Shown in pieces: positions 15,751-24,031 of a DNA stretch of 31,693 bases. A model generated the notes under the pieces. It did not search any database. It had not been told where the DNA came from and saw only the letters and a program-made list of their open reading frames with translations. This stretch comes from Deltaproteobacteria bacterium (GTDB lineage Bacteria > Desulfobacterota > Syntrophia > Syntrophales > Smithellaceae), in NCBI GenBank assembly GCA_009668925.1, contig SBEK01000017.1, forward strand, positions 1 through 31,693. The letters are read 5' to 3'. Numbering within the stretch: the stretch's first letter is position 1; the number at the start of each line of letters is the position of its first letter. The translations under genes were made by a program, and so were the position numbers.

Positions 15751-17226
15751 ATGAAATCAATGCTGAAGAAGATTTTGGCTTCTGTATGCGCGATTTCTTT
15801 TTTGCTGTTTATGGGTTTCGTCCCATCAACGGTCCATGCGGCCAAAGCAGAGAAACAGGACAAAGCTGTGAAAGCGGCGGTGAAGGGAGAGACTGCCAAT
15901 GCGGTTTTTGACGGCAAAAAAGTGTCGGATATGTCCGACTTTGACCCCAACAATCCGGTCATTCCCACAGGGGACACGATCAGGATAGCAGTTGTCATGC
16001 CCTTTTCGGGACCGGCGGCGCTGAACGGGGAAATGACTTTTCTTTATGTCCAATGGGTGGCTCACGATATCAACAAACGGGGAGGAATCTGGGTGGACGG
16101 TAAAAAGAAGCTGATTCAAGTGATCAAGGCCGATCACATGTCCAAACCCGACCAGGCCAAGAAGGTCTGCGAACGAATGATTCTCCAGGAGAAGGTTCAC
16201 GTCCTGTTCGGCACGGCCGGCAGCAACCTGATGAAGGTCATGATGGAGGTCGGCAACAAATACAAGACCATCGTCCACAACTTCGCCGCCCTGTCCGATG
16301 ATTTGATGGATGCCACGCAGTTTAACCGTTATACCTTCATGACCACCTATGACACCTCATCGCTCGGCCGCGGCATCGGTTATTATTTCGGGCAGATCCG
16401 AAAAAAGGAGAAAAAATTCTACATTCTCTGCCAGGACTATTCCTTCGGCCACGGCATGGCGGAAGGATTCAAGCAGGGCCTGAAAGAATATTATCCGGAA
16501 GCGCAGATCGTCGGCGAGGATTACCATAAACTATTTCTGACGGACTTTGCCCCTTACCTGACCAAGATCAAGGCCTCCGGGGCCGAAGCCGTTTATACGG
16601 GGGACTGGATTCCCGACCTCAGCAACCTCCTGAAGCAGGCGAGACAAAACGGGATTACAATCCCCTTTGCCAACAGAATCATGGACGACCCGGCTATGCT
16701 TTCGGAACTGGGCATCGAAGGTTCGAAAGGCCTGATCAACATCACTCAGGGAGAATACATCAACCCTCACTTCAGAACACCGGAGCAGATAAAGTTTCAC
16801 AAGGTGTGGACCGACCTGTGGAAAAATAAATGGACGAAGCCCTATAACAGCAGACTGATCGCCGATCCGGAGGGACAGATAGCCTCCTACCTGATGCAGC
16901 TTTACTGGCTCACGAGCGTTATCGAGCGGGCCAAGAGCACCGATCCGGAAAAGATCATCGCCGTCTGGGAGAATGACAGTTTCAAAACGCTGAGCGGCAA
17001 GGTTTTAAAAATGAGGTCCTGCGATCATAAGGTTATCCAGGATCTGTCCATCAGCGAGTTTGTGCCGCCGGATCAGCAGAAGGTTTCCTATAATATACCT
17101 CCTTATTACTGGTTCAATGATTGCTCCTATACGGGATATCTGCACGTCATCCCCGCGGCCAAAATCCTTCCGTGGATGGATCAGAAGCTGGACCGCTGTA
17201 AGGGAAAGAATGCGTGGGGGATGTAA
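15751..17226 (+). CDS. Periplasmic receptor 1, leucine-binding-protein family (ABC-type)
   Basis: A 491-residue exported type I periplasmic binding protein. A signal peptide (residues 1-30, cut after VHA) is followed by a Lys/Ala-rich stretch (31-58), then VSDMSDFDP and the binding fold from about 77: TIRIAVVMPFSGPAALNGEM, DINKRGGIWVDGKKK, and KKFYILCQDYSFG near 222-232. It ends in DRCKGKNAWGM. Cysteines near 140 (KKVCERM) and 227 and in RSCDHK, NDCSY and DRCKG recur in some or all relatives. The family normally serves LivHMGF-type importers of amino acids or aromatic acids, but no permease or ATPase is nearby. AAGGAGGGAG precedes the ATG. It is about half identical to receptors 2 and 3 by eye. 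Confidence 0.9.
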   Translation: MKSMLKKILASVCAISFLLFMGFVPSTVHAAKAEKQDKAVKAAVKGETANAVFDGKKVSDMSDFDPNNPVIPTGDTIRIAVVMPFSGPAALNGEMTFLYVQWVAHDINKRGGIWVDGKKKLIQVIKADHMSKPDQAKKVCERMILQEKVHVLFGTAGSNLMKVMMEVGNKYKTIVHNFAALSDDLMDATQFNRYTFMTTYDTSSLGRGIGYYFGQIRKKEKKFYILCQDYSFGHGMAEGFKQGLKEYYPEAQIVGEDYHKLFLTDFAPYLTKIKASGAEAVYTGDWIPDLSNLLKQARQNGITIPFANRIMDDPAMLSELGIEGSKGLINITQGEYINPHFRTPEQIKFHKVWTDLWKNKWTKPYNSRLIADPEGQIASYLMQLYWLTSVIERAKSTDPEKIIAVWENDSFKTLSGKVLKMRSCDHKVIQDLSISEFVPPDQQKVSYNIPPYYWFNDCSYTGYLHVIPAAKILPWMDQKLDRCKGKNAWGM

Positions 17227-17246
17227 AGACTATATTTAAGCCGGCA

Positions 17247-17283
17247 CGGCGCACCCGGAGTGATGATCACACCGGGTGCGCCG
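17247..17283 (+). terminator. Strong hairpin after receptor 1, no U-tract
   Basis: CGGCGCACCCGG (17247-17258) pairs perfectly with CCGGGTGCGCCG (17272-17283), and GTGAT pairs with ATCAC inside the loop. It begins 20 bases after the stop. It is followed by TAAGCAAGC rather than U's, so it may protect the 3' end or attenuate transcription rather than stop it fully. Confidence 0.6.
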
Positions 17284-17295
17284 TAAGCAAGCACG

Positions 17296-17568
17296 ATGGG
17301 GACTGTCCCCAATTTTCTGCAACACGGAAAAATGTCAGGACGATCGGAATCATTCCCCCCGGTAGGCACCTACCGTCGGAATAAAGAAGAATATCATGCG
17401 GCTCAACACATGTTCCGTTATGCCCCTGCGAATCGGCCGCAGATGAAACAAGCGGCCGAACGGATGGCCCATATCGGCGGTCGGCCCGGTGATCCCTTGT
17501 GCGGACCCATACCCGATGTCGCAGACGTTGCCACGATGCCGCCGATGGGTGAACCGTATGAACCGTAA
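17296..17568 (+). CDS. Doubtful small open frame, 90 codons
   Basis: The interval 17284-17679 has no recognised gene. This frame starts in the palindrome region and ends in a Met/Pro-rich stretch (MPPMGEPYEP). The part from about 17392 on has balanced codon use (HMFRYAPANRPQMKQAAERMAHIGGRPGDP) and might be a gene remnant. No ribosome site precedes the ATG and no family is recognised. Open frames also exist on the other strand here, so it may be chance. Confidence 0.2.
   Translation: MGTVPNFLQHGKMSGRSESFPPVGTYRRNKEEYHAAQHMFRYAPANRPQMKQAAERMAHIGGRPGDPLCGPIPDVADVATMPPMGEPYEP
17298..17310. repeat. GGGGACTGTCCCC palindrome
   Basis: A 13-base palindrome followed by AATTTTCTG. Similar GTCCCC/GGGGAC pairs lie at 13825-13846. 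The form suggests a dispersed intergenic repeat sequence. Confidence 0.4.
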
Positions 17569-17679
17569 CCGGGACGCAAACAGACATGATTCGGCAAATT
17601 GACTTGCTTTGTCGAGGAGAAGAGACAAGCCAGGGCGCCGTCAGAGTAAAACAATTAGAAGAACAGGAGATTATTTATA

Positions 17680-18963
17680 ATGGAAAGCATTAAACCGGGT
17701 CCTCTAGCCGATGTTACCGTACTGGACTTTACATGGGTGCTGGCGGGACCATACTGTACCAGGAATTTGACCGATATGGGCGCCAATGTGCTTAAAGTCG
17801 AAAAGTTCAAGATCGGAACCAATGAGCGTCATCAGGCGCGCCGCGTAGAAATAAACGGCGTGACGCAATGCTCGTATCACATTCACCAGAACCGCGGGAA
17901 GAAAAGCCTCTGCATCAATCTGAAGCACCCCCGGGGAATCCAGTTGATTCATGAGCTGATCAAGAAAAGCGATATCATTGTAGAAAATTTTGCCCCGGGC
18001 GTCATGGACCGGCTGGGTCTGGATTACGAGTCCGCGAAAAAAATCAAGCCTGATATTATCTACTGCTCCATTTCAGTCTTTGGACATTGGGGATACGACG
18101 TTAACCGGGCGGGCTATGACATCGTCGCTCAGGCGGCAAGCGGCTGGACCGCCGTGATGGAAGGCCATGAAATGGCACCCATGGCGATCGGCGATACAAC
18201 GGCCAGCATGCACGCCTGCACCGCCATTCTGGCCGCCCTGCATCACCGGGAGAAAACCGGCCAAGGGCAGAATATCGACATCTCCATGGTCGATTGCCTG
18301 TTCTCCATTCCCGAGACATCCTATCCCGCCTTCTGGATCAGCGAGGCCGCGGGCATCCCGCCTTTCAATTTCTCCGTCGCCCAGAAAAGCCCCACGTCTT
18401 CACCGTTCGGCATTTATAACGGTAAGAACGGCTGCATCGCCGTCGCCATGCTGACGGACAGCCGCTGGGCCGAGCTCGTGGACCTGTTCGGCCCCGGATA
18501 TGAATGGATGAAAACCGATCCCCGGACGCGGGACATTATCGGCCGCTGTGTTCCGGAAAATGCCCCTCTGGTGCATGAGGCCCTGGAATCCTGGGTCATG
18601 TCCCAGGATTCCGTCGAAGAAGCCGAACGCAAATTATTGAGCATCGGCGCGGCGGCCTGCCGCGTGAAGTCCATTGAGGAACTGGCCACGACGGACCCCT
18701 ACATCGGAGCACGGGAAATGAGGCTCAGGAAAGTGCAGCCTTTCATCGGGCCGATGACCATGGGAGGAAGCCCCCTGAAATTTTCGGAAACGCCGTCGAC
18801 CATCAGGGGCTATGCGCCGTTCCTGGGAGAGCATAACCGGCAGACCCTGCGAGGCGTCCTGGGGTATTCCGATGCACAGATTGATGAGTTCTACAAGGAA
18901 GATGTTATTTATCAGGATCCCGAGGTGGACGAGCTTCCCAATGAACTGAAAAAATATGAATAG
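17680..18963 (+). CDS. CaiB/BaiF-family (class III) CoA-transferase
   Basis: A 427-residue cytosolic enzyme of normal length. It moves CoA from an acyl-CoA donor to a carboxylic acid through a mixed anhydride on an aspartate. VTVLDFTWVLAGPYCTRNLTDMGANVLKVE (split over 12-41) is the N-terminal Rossmann start. NRGKKSLCINLKHPRG (71-86), IIVENFAPGVMDRLGLDY and GYDIVAQAASG follow. Asp172 in the MAIGDTTASMHACTAILAAL segment lies at the catalytic position of formyl-CoA transferase. The C-terminal part closes with FLGEHN, the usual signature. A modest AGAACAGGAGAT site precedes the ATG. Its stop is 27 bases before receptor 2, so they are co-transcribed. Candidate substrates are fatty, cyclic or aromatic acids; none can be fixed from sequence. 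Confidence 0.92.
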   Translation: MESIKPGPLADVTVLDFTWVLAGPYCTRNLTDMGANVLKVEKFKIGTNERHQARRVEINGVTQCSYHIHQNRGKKSLCINLKHPRGIQLIHELIKKSDIIVENFAPGVMDRLGLDYESAKKIKPDIIYCSISVFGHWGYDVNRAGYDIVAQAASGWTAVMEGHEMAPMAIGDTTASMHACTAILAALHHREKTGQGQNIDISMVDCLFSIPETSYPAFWISEAAGIPPFNFSVAQKSPTSSPFGIYNGKNGCIAVAMLTDSRWAELVDLFGPGYEWMKTDPRTRDIIGRCVPENAPLVHEALESWVMSQDSVEEAERKLLSIGAAACRVKSIEELATTDPYIGAREMRLRKVQPFIGPMTMGGSPLKFSETPSTIRGYAPFLGEHNRQTLRGVLGYSDAQIDEFYKEDVIYQDPEVDELPNELKKYE

Positions 18964-18990
18964 TGATTTCTAAATATAAGGAGGGAGTAA

Positions 18991-20466
18991 ATGAAACAAA
19001 GACACAGACAATGGATAAGTTTACTTGGTTTGGCAGCGCTCCTGCTCTGGACGGTGGTTAACGTTCCTTTGGCCCAGGCGGCCAAAGCCAAACCGGCCAA
19101 AGCCGTTTCCGGAACCATGGCCGAGAAGGTGGCCAAACCCCATGCGTTTTTGGATGTCAATAAGATGGGTGATATGTCCGATTTTGACCCGGCTACCTGG
19201 GTCAGCCCCACCGGCGATACAATCAAGATCGCCGTCTTCGGTCCCTTTTCAGGGCCGGCGGCGCTGAACGGTCAGATGTGCTGGCTCGAAACCAGCTGGG
19301 TGGCCCATGACATCAATAAGCGGGGCGGTCTCTGGGTGGACGGCAAGAAGAAGCTGATCGAGCTCATCAAGGCGGACACCATGTCCAAGCCGGATCAGTG
19401 CAAGAAGGTTGCCGAACGGATGGCCCTTCAGGAGAAAGTCCATATTTTCTGGGGAACCGTAGGCAGCAACATGACCAAGATCATCAACGAAGTGGGAAAT
19501 AAATACAAGATCATCGTGGCCAATCCCCTGGGGCTGGCCGATGAACTTCAGGATGCTGAAAATTTCTCGCGGTATGCGTTCATGACCGCGACGGCCACTT
19601 CTCAGATCGGCCGCGGTCTGGCGTACTACTACGGCCAGATCCGCAAGAAAGAGAAAAAATTCTATATCCTCTGCCAGGACTACAACTTCGGCCGTGAAAT
19701 CGCGGATGGTTTCAAACTGGGTCTGAAACAGTATTACCCCGAGGCGGAGATTGTCGGCGAAGACTACCACAAACTCTTCCTGACGGATTTTGCGCCCTAT
19801 CTGACCAAGATCAAGGCCTCCGGAGCCGAAGTCGTCTACAGCGGCGATTGGCCTCCCGATATCAGCAACCTGGTCAAGCAGGCCCGGCAGTTCGACATTA
19901 AAGTTCCGATTGCCAATGTTTACATGGATGACGCCAACATTTTGAATGAAATCGGCATCGAAGGCACGAAGGGATTGGTCCATTTCGATCAGTACAGTTT
20001 TCCGCCTCCGGTTTTCAACGCCCCGGCCTGGGCCAAGTTTCATAAAATCTGGAATGATCAGTGGAAGAAATGGAAGACTCCCCCATACAACAGCTTGAAT
20101 ACCATGCACGGCAGCCAGATCATGACCTTCGTCATGCAGACCTACTGGCTCATGAGCGTGATCGAGCGGGCGAAAAGCGTGGACCCCGAAAAGATCATCA
20201 AGGTCTGGGAAGGCGACACCTACCAGTACCCCAACGGCAAGATCGTTATGATGCGCCCCTGCGATCACCGGTCGATCCAGGACTTCAGCGTTGAAGAATA
20301 TGTTGAACCGGAAAAGCAGAAAGTGTCCTACAATATTCCTCCTTACTATTGGTTCAAAGGCTCATCGGCGCCAGGGCCGGCCTATTTGATTCCCGCAGCC
20401 AAAATATTTCCCCGCATGGATCCGAAATCTGATCGCTGCAAGGGAAAGAACGACTGGGGCGAATAA
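18991..20466 (+). CDS. Periplasmic receptor 2, leucine-binding-protein family
   Basis: A 491-residue paralogue of receptor 1. Signal peptide (cleavage after LAQA), a short Lys/Ala/Pro-rich stretch (AAKAKPAKAVSG), MGDMSDFDPATW, then the binding fold (TIKIAVFGPFSGPAALNGQM, DINKRGGLWVDGKKK, KKFYILCQDYNFGREIADG, GEDYHKLFLTDFAPYLTKIKASGAE). It has RPCDHR and the DRCKGKNDWGE tail, but the cysteine found in receptors 1 and 3 at the NDCSY/EGCSY position is replaced (KGSSAPG). The ligand-contacting stretches differ from receptor 1 (FDQYSFPPPVFNAP versus TQGEYINPHFRTP), which points to a different ligand. AAGGAGGGAG precedes the ATG. Confidence 0.9.
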   Translation: MKQRHRQWISLLGLAALLLWTVVNVPLAQAAKAKPAKAVSGTMAEKVAKPHAFLDVNKMGDMSDFDPATWVSPTGDTIKIAVFGPFSGPAALNGQMCWLETSWVAHDINKRGGLWVDGKKKLIELIKADTMSKPDQCKKVAERMALQEKVHIFWGTVGSNMTKIINEVGNKYKIIVANPLGLADELQDAENFSRYAFMTATATSQIGRGLAYYYGQIRKKEKKFYILCQDYNFGREIADGFKLGLKQYYPEAEIVGEDYHKLFLTDFAPYLTKIKASGAEVVYSGDWPPDISNLVKQARQFDIKVPIANVYMDDANILNEIGIEGTKGLVHFDQYSFPPPVFNAPAWAKFHKIWNDQWKKWKTPPYNSLNTMHGSQIMTFVMQTYWLMSVIERAKSVDPEKIIKVWEGDTYQYPNGKIVMMRPCDHRSIQDFSVEEYVEPEKQKVSYNIPPYYWFKGSSAPGPAYLIPAAKIFPRMDPKSDRCKGKNDWGE

Positions 20467-20515
20467 TATTTTTTTCGAAACGCGGCGGCAGGAAGCGTCT
20501 TGACCTCGGATAAAG

Positions 20516-20542
20516 AGCGGGAGCATTCCCCATGCTCCCGCT
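20516..20542 (+). terminator. Hairpin after receptor 2, no U-tract
   Basis: AGCGGGAGCAT (20516-20526) pairs perfectly with ATGCTCCCGCT (20532-20542) around TCCCC. It is followed by AAGAGAGATG, not U's. A second, weaker stem (AGGCCG 20661-20666 with CGGCCT 20685-20690) lies nearer the ligase start, so the ligase mRNA may have a structured leader. Confidence 0.55.
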
Positions 20543-20718
20543 AAGAGAGATGTATTGGGACATTCTCATAAGTCGCCCGCTTCTTTTGAATATATCCGGC
20601 AGCTCTGATGATGTTTGCCGCTGACGGATATTAGAATGAAACCGGGACTATACAACACAAAGGCCGGTCTTCGATCTTAGGGGTCGGCCTCTCCTCGATA
20701 GAAAGGATTTTTTTGCAA

Positions 20719-22380
20719 ATGGAAAAAAGAATCTGGCTTGACCGTTATGACAATGAAGTGCCGACCACACTCAGGTACCCGCGTCTGATCATTCCCGATG
20801 TGCTTCAGGTTCCGGCGAATGCTCTTCCCAACAAAAAAGCCATTATCTATGAAGGAACATCCCTGACCTTCTGGGAACTTCGGAAGCTCGTCTTAAAGAT
20901 GGCCAATTCCCTCACCGATCTCGGTGTGACCAAGGGAGAGCGCGTGGGGCTCCATTTGCCCACCTGCCCCCAGTACGTCATCGCCTTTCATGCCGTCCTG
21001 TCGCTCGGCGCGATCGTCGTCAATCTCAATCCCATCTATCCATCCGATGAGCTGGCCGTCATCGCGGAGCAATCCACCATTACAACGCTGATTACGATCG
21101 ACAAAGCTCTGCCCAATGTCCGAAGCCTCTGCGCGAAATTCCCCATTCCCCGCGTCATCGTTTCGGACTCCGATGATTTTACCAAGCCCGAACGGAATGT
21201 CCCGAAAGTGGCACTGGATAACGGATGGCACCATTTCCTGGATCTGCTGCCCGAAGGCAATACCGGTATGACCCGGGTGAAAGCGGACATCCGACCCGAA
21301 GACCCGGCGGTGATCCAATTTACGGGAGGGACGACGGGGATTCCCAAGGGCGCAGTGCTCACCCACAAAAATGCCATGGCCGCCATGGCCCAGACCACGG
21401 CCTGGAGCATGCCGAGGGTACGTCTGACGCCCATCGAGAGGCTCTCGACCCTGATCGTTTTGCCGCTTTACCATGTTTACGGGAATGTGGTTTCCACCTG
21501 GTCGCTTTACAACTGCGCGACTCAGATTCTGGTCCGGCAGTTTGAAATCGACAAGCTCATGGATCTGATCGAATCCATCGGTGAAATTACGTATTTTCCG
21601 GCCGTTCCCACCATGATCAGCGCCGTGATCAATCATCCCCGGGCCAGGGAGTTGGAAATCGGGAAGATGATCGGCTTCATGAATTCCGGCGCTGCGCCGT
21701 GTCCGGCGGAATTGATCGAGCAGGTCAGGGACGCCGGCATATTTCTCACGGAAGGATGGGGGATGAGCGAGACCACGGCCATCGGGATCAGCAATCCGAT
21801 CATGGGTGTAAAAAAGGTCGGCGGCATCGGCGTTCCCATCCCGGATACCGATATTAAACTGGTTGATCTGGAAACGGGCGAAACGGAAGTTCCCCAGGGG
21901 CAGCCCGGCGAGATCCTGATCAAAGGACCGCAGGTGATGAAGGAATACTGGATGAGACCGGAGGAGACGGCCGATCAGTTGAAAGAGGGATGGCTTTCCA
22001 CCGGCGACGTCGCCGTCATGGATGAAGAAGGGTACTTCTTTATCGTCGACCGGAAAAAAGACATGATCATTTCCGGCGGCTTCAATGTCTATCCCCGGGA
22101 AATCGACGAAGTGCTGCATCAGCATCCGAAGGTGGAAATGGCCGTCTCGGTCGGAGTTCCCGATGCTTACCGGGGAGAGTCCGTAAAGGCCTTTATTATT
22201 TTGAAGGAAGGGGAATCAGCGACGCCGGAGGAAATCATTGCTTTCTGCAAGGAAAAAATGGCGCCTTACAAAGTTCCCCGGTTCGTGGAGTTCAGAAAAT
22301 CTCTGCCTCAGTCCGCTGTCGGCAAGATCCTGCGCAAAACCTTGCGGGATGAAGAGGTGGCGAAGAATAAAGCATCCTGA
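20719..22380 (+). CDS. AMP-forming acyl-CoA ligase (FadD-like)
   Basis: A 553-residue member of the adenylate-forming superfamily that activates a carboxylic acid with ATP and joins it to CoA. The P-loop motif FTGGTTGIPKGA is near 201-212, the adenine motif GWGMSETTAIG near 346-356, and STGDVAVMDEEGYFFIVDRKKDMIISGGFNVYP (427-458) holds the hinge Asp and the A8 motif. The C-terminal catalytic Lys is in SAVGKILRKTLR. The length fits medium- to long-chain acyl-CoA ligases. The ATG at 20719 gives MEKRIWLDRY; a TTG two codons earlier is closer to AAGGA and cannot be excluded. It sits between receptors 2 and 3, 64 bases before receptor 3, and is a second, independent CoA-activation route beside the CaiB enzyme. 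Confidence 0.92.
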   Translation: MEKRIWLDRYDNEVPTTLRYPRLIIPDVLQVPANALPNKKAIIYEGTSLTFWELRKLVLKMANSLTDLGVTKGERVGLHLPTCPQYVIAFHAVLSLGAIVVNLNPIYPSDELAVIAEQSTITTLITIDKALPNVRSLCAKFPIPRVIVSDSDDFTKPERNVPKVALDNGWHHFLDLLPEGNTGMTRVKADIRPEDPAVIQFTGGTTGIPKGAVLTHKNAMAAMAQTTAWSMPRVRLTPIERLSTLIVLPLYHVYGNVVSTWSLYNCATQILVRQFEIDKLMDLIESIGEITYFPAVPTMISAVINHPRARELEIGKMIGFMNSGAAPCPAELIEQVRDAGIFLTEGWGMSETTAIGISNPIMGVKKVGGIGVPIPDTDIKLVDLETGETEVPQGQPGEILIKGPQVMKEYWMRPEETADQLKEGWLSTGDVAVMDEEGYFFIVDRKKDMIISGGFNVYPREIDEVLHQHPKVEMAVSVGVPDAYRGESVKAFIILKEGESATPEEIIAFCKEKMAPYKVPRFVEFRKSLPQSAVGKILRKTLRDEEVAKNKAS

Positions 22381-22444
22381 CTGCCGCCCCAGGGGAGGCA
22401 GAGGAATGAAACGATGAATGAACTTTTGAAAGGAGAGTTGGTAA

Positions 22445-23941
22445 ATGAAGAGTATCCGTAGTGTTGTTCTTTGTATCATGTGTTCTTTCTTAACGTTGTT
22501 CCTGGCGCTGCAAATTCCGCAGGCGGCCTTTGCCGCCAAGGCGGAGAAGAAGGCCAAAGTGGAAAAGGCGAAGGATGCCGTTCCCGGGTCCATGGAAGAA
22601 AAAGTAAAGAAAGCGATAGCGACGGTTGACTTCAGCAAAGTGAGCGATATGTCGGATTTTGATCCCGCCACGTGGGAGGGGCCGACCGGAGATGTCATCA
22701 AGATCGCCTACGTTAACGCCTTCTCCGGACCGGGCGCGCTGAATGGACAACTCCATGTGGCGCCGATCATGTTCGCCGTTCACGACATCAACAAGCGCGG
22801 CGGCATCTGGGTCGACGGCAAAAAGAAACTGATCACGGTCATCAAGGCGGACCACATGTCGAAAGCGGATCAATGCAAGAAGATCTGCGAGCGCATGGTC
22901 CTGCAGGAAAAAGTCCATATCCTGATGGGCACTTCCGGAAGCAACATGATGAAGATCATCAATGAGGTCGCCAACAAGTACAAAGTGATCGCCGTGAATG
23001 AGGGGGCGGTATCAGACGATCTGATGGATGCCACGAATTTCGGGCGTTATTCCTTTATGCCCTCCTTTTCGACCGAGCAGGTCGGACGCGGACTGGCTTA
23101 TTACTACGGCCAGATCCGGAAGAAAGAAAAGAAATTCTATATTCTGTGCCAGGATTATTCTTTCGGCCGCGGGATCGCCGACGGGTTCAAGAAGGGCTTG
23201 AAAGAATACTACCCGGAGGCGCAGGTTGTCGGAGAGGACTACCACAAGCTCTTCCTGACCGACTTTGCCCCTTATATGACCAAGATCAAGGCCTCCGGCG
23301 CGGAAGTCATTTACTCCGGCGACTGGACCCCCGACTCAGGGAATCTTCTGAAACAGGCGAGGCAGATGGGCATCAACATTCCCGTCGCCGATGTTTTTAT
23401 GAACGAGCCCAACGAACTGCATGATGTCGGGATCGAGGGAACGAAGGGGATTGTCAACATCGATCAGGCGGAGAGCTCACCCCGCTTCACCAATCCCGCT
23501 CAAATCAAGTTTTACAAGGCCTGGAACGACCAGTGGAAGAAATGGAAGAAAGCGCCTTACAACAGCCATCTCTTCGAGCATGCGGGCGGAAATCTCCAGG
23601 CGTATATGATGTATGCCTACTGGACCCTCAGCGTGATCGAGCGGGCCAAGAGCACCGACGCGGATAAGATCATACAAGTCTGGGAGAATGATACGTTCCG
23701 CCAGGCCAACGGCAAGATCGTCAAAATGAGAGCGTGCGATCACAAGGCGATTCAGGACATGTACGTGTTCGAGCTGGTTCCTCCGAAAGATCAAAAAATG
23801 AATTTCAATATTCCTCCCTATCACTGGTATGAAGGCTGCTCTTATTATGGACCCGGTTATCTGGTTCCGGCCGCGAAGGTTCTGCCGCAGATGGATCAGA
23901 AGTCGGACCGCTGCAAGGGAAAGAACGATTGGGGCGAATAA
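22445..23941 (+). CDS. Periplasmic receptor 3, leucine-binding-protein family
   Basis: A 498-residue paralogue with signal peptide (cleavage near AAFA), an extended Lys/Ala-rich stretch (AAKAEKKAKVEKAKDAVPG), VSDMSDFDPATW and the binding fold (DVIKIAYVNAFSGPGALNGQ, KKFYILCQDYSFGRGIADG, GEDYHKLFLTDFAPYMTKIK). Like receptor 1 it has RACDHK, EGCSYYG and DRCKGKNDWGE. The segment IDQAESSPRFTNPAQ differs from the equivalents in receptors 1 and 2, again suggesting a distinct ligand. GAAAGGAGAG precedes the ATG. It is 64 bases after the ligase, so it is probably expressed with it. No permease is adjacent. Confidence 0.9.
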   Translation: MKSIRSVVLCIMCSFLTLFLALQIPQAAFAAKAEKKAKVEKAKDAVPGSMEEKVKKAIATVDFSKVSDMSDFDPATWEGPTGDVIKIAYVNAFSGPGALNGQLHVAPIMFAVHDINKRGGIWVDGKKKLITVIKADHMSKADQCKKICERMVLQEKVHILMGTSGSNMMKIINEVANKYKVIAVNEGAVSDDLMDATNFGRYSFMPSFSTEQVGRGLAYYYGQIRKKEKKFYILCQDYSFGRGIADGFKKGLKEYYPEAQVVGEDYHKLFLTDFAPYMTKIKASGAEVIYSGDWTPDSGNLLKQARQMGINIPVADVFMNEPNELHDVGIEGTKGIVNIDQAESSPRFTNPAQIKFYKAWNDQWKKWKKAPYNSHLFEHAGGNLQAYMMYAYWTLSVIERAKSTDADKIIQVWENDTFRQANGKIVKMRACDHKAIQDMYVFELVPPKDQKMNFNIPPYHWYEGCSYYGPGYLVPAAKVLPQMDQKSDRCKGKNDWGE

Positions 23942-24031
23942 TCATCGCGTCTCCGGATCATGGAAAAACGCGGTGGGTATGGATAGACGGACAAAAACGT
24001 TTTGGACCTTAAACATGCAAGAGGTGAAGAA

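Noticed and set aside
19249..20268. Long minus-strand frames opposite receptors 2-4 and the acyl-CoA ligase
   Set aside because: Antisense shadows of strongly conserved coding sequence; no ribosome sites or recognised domains.
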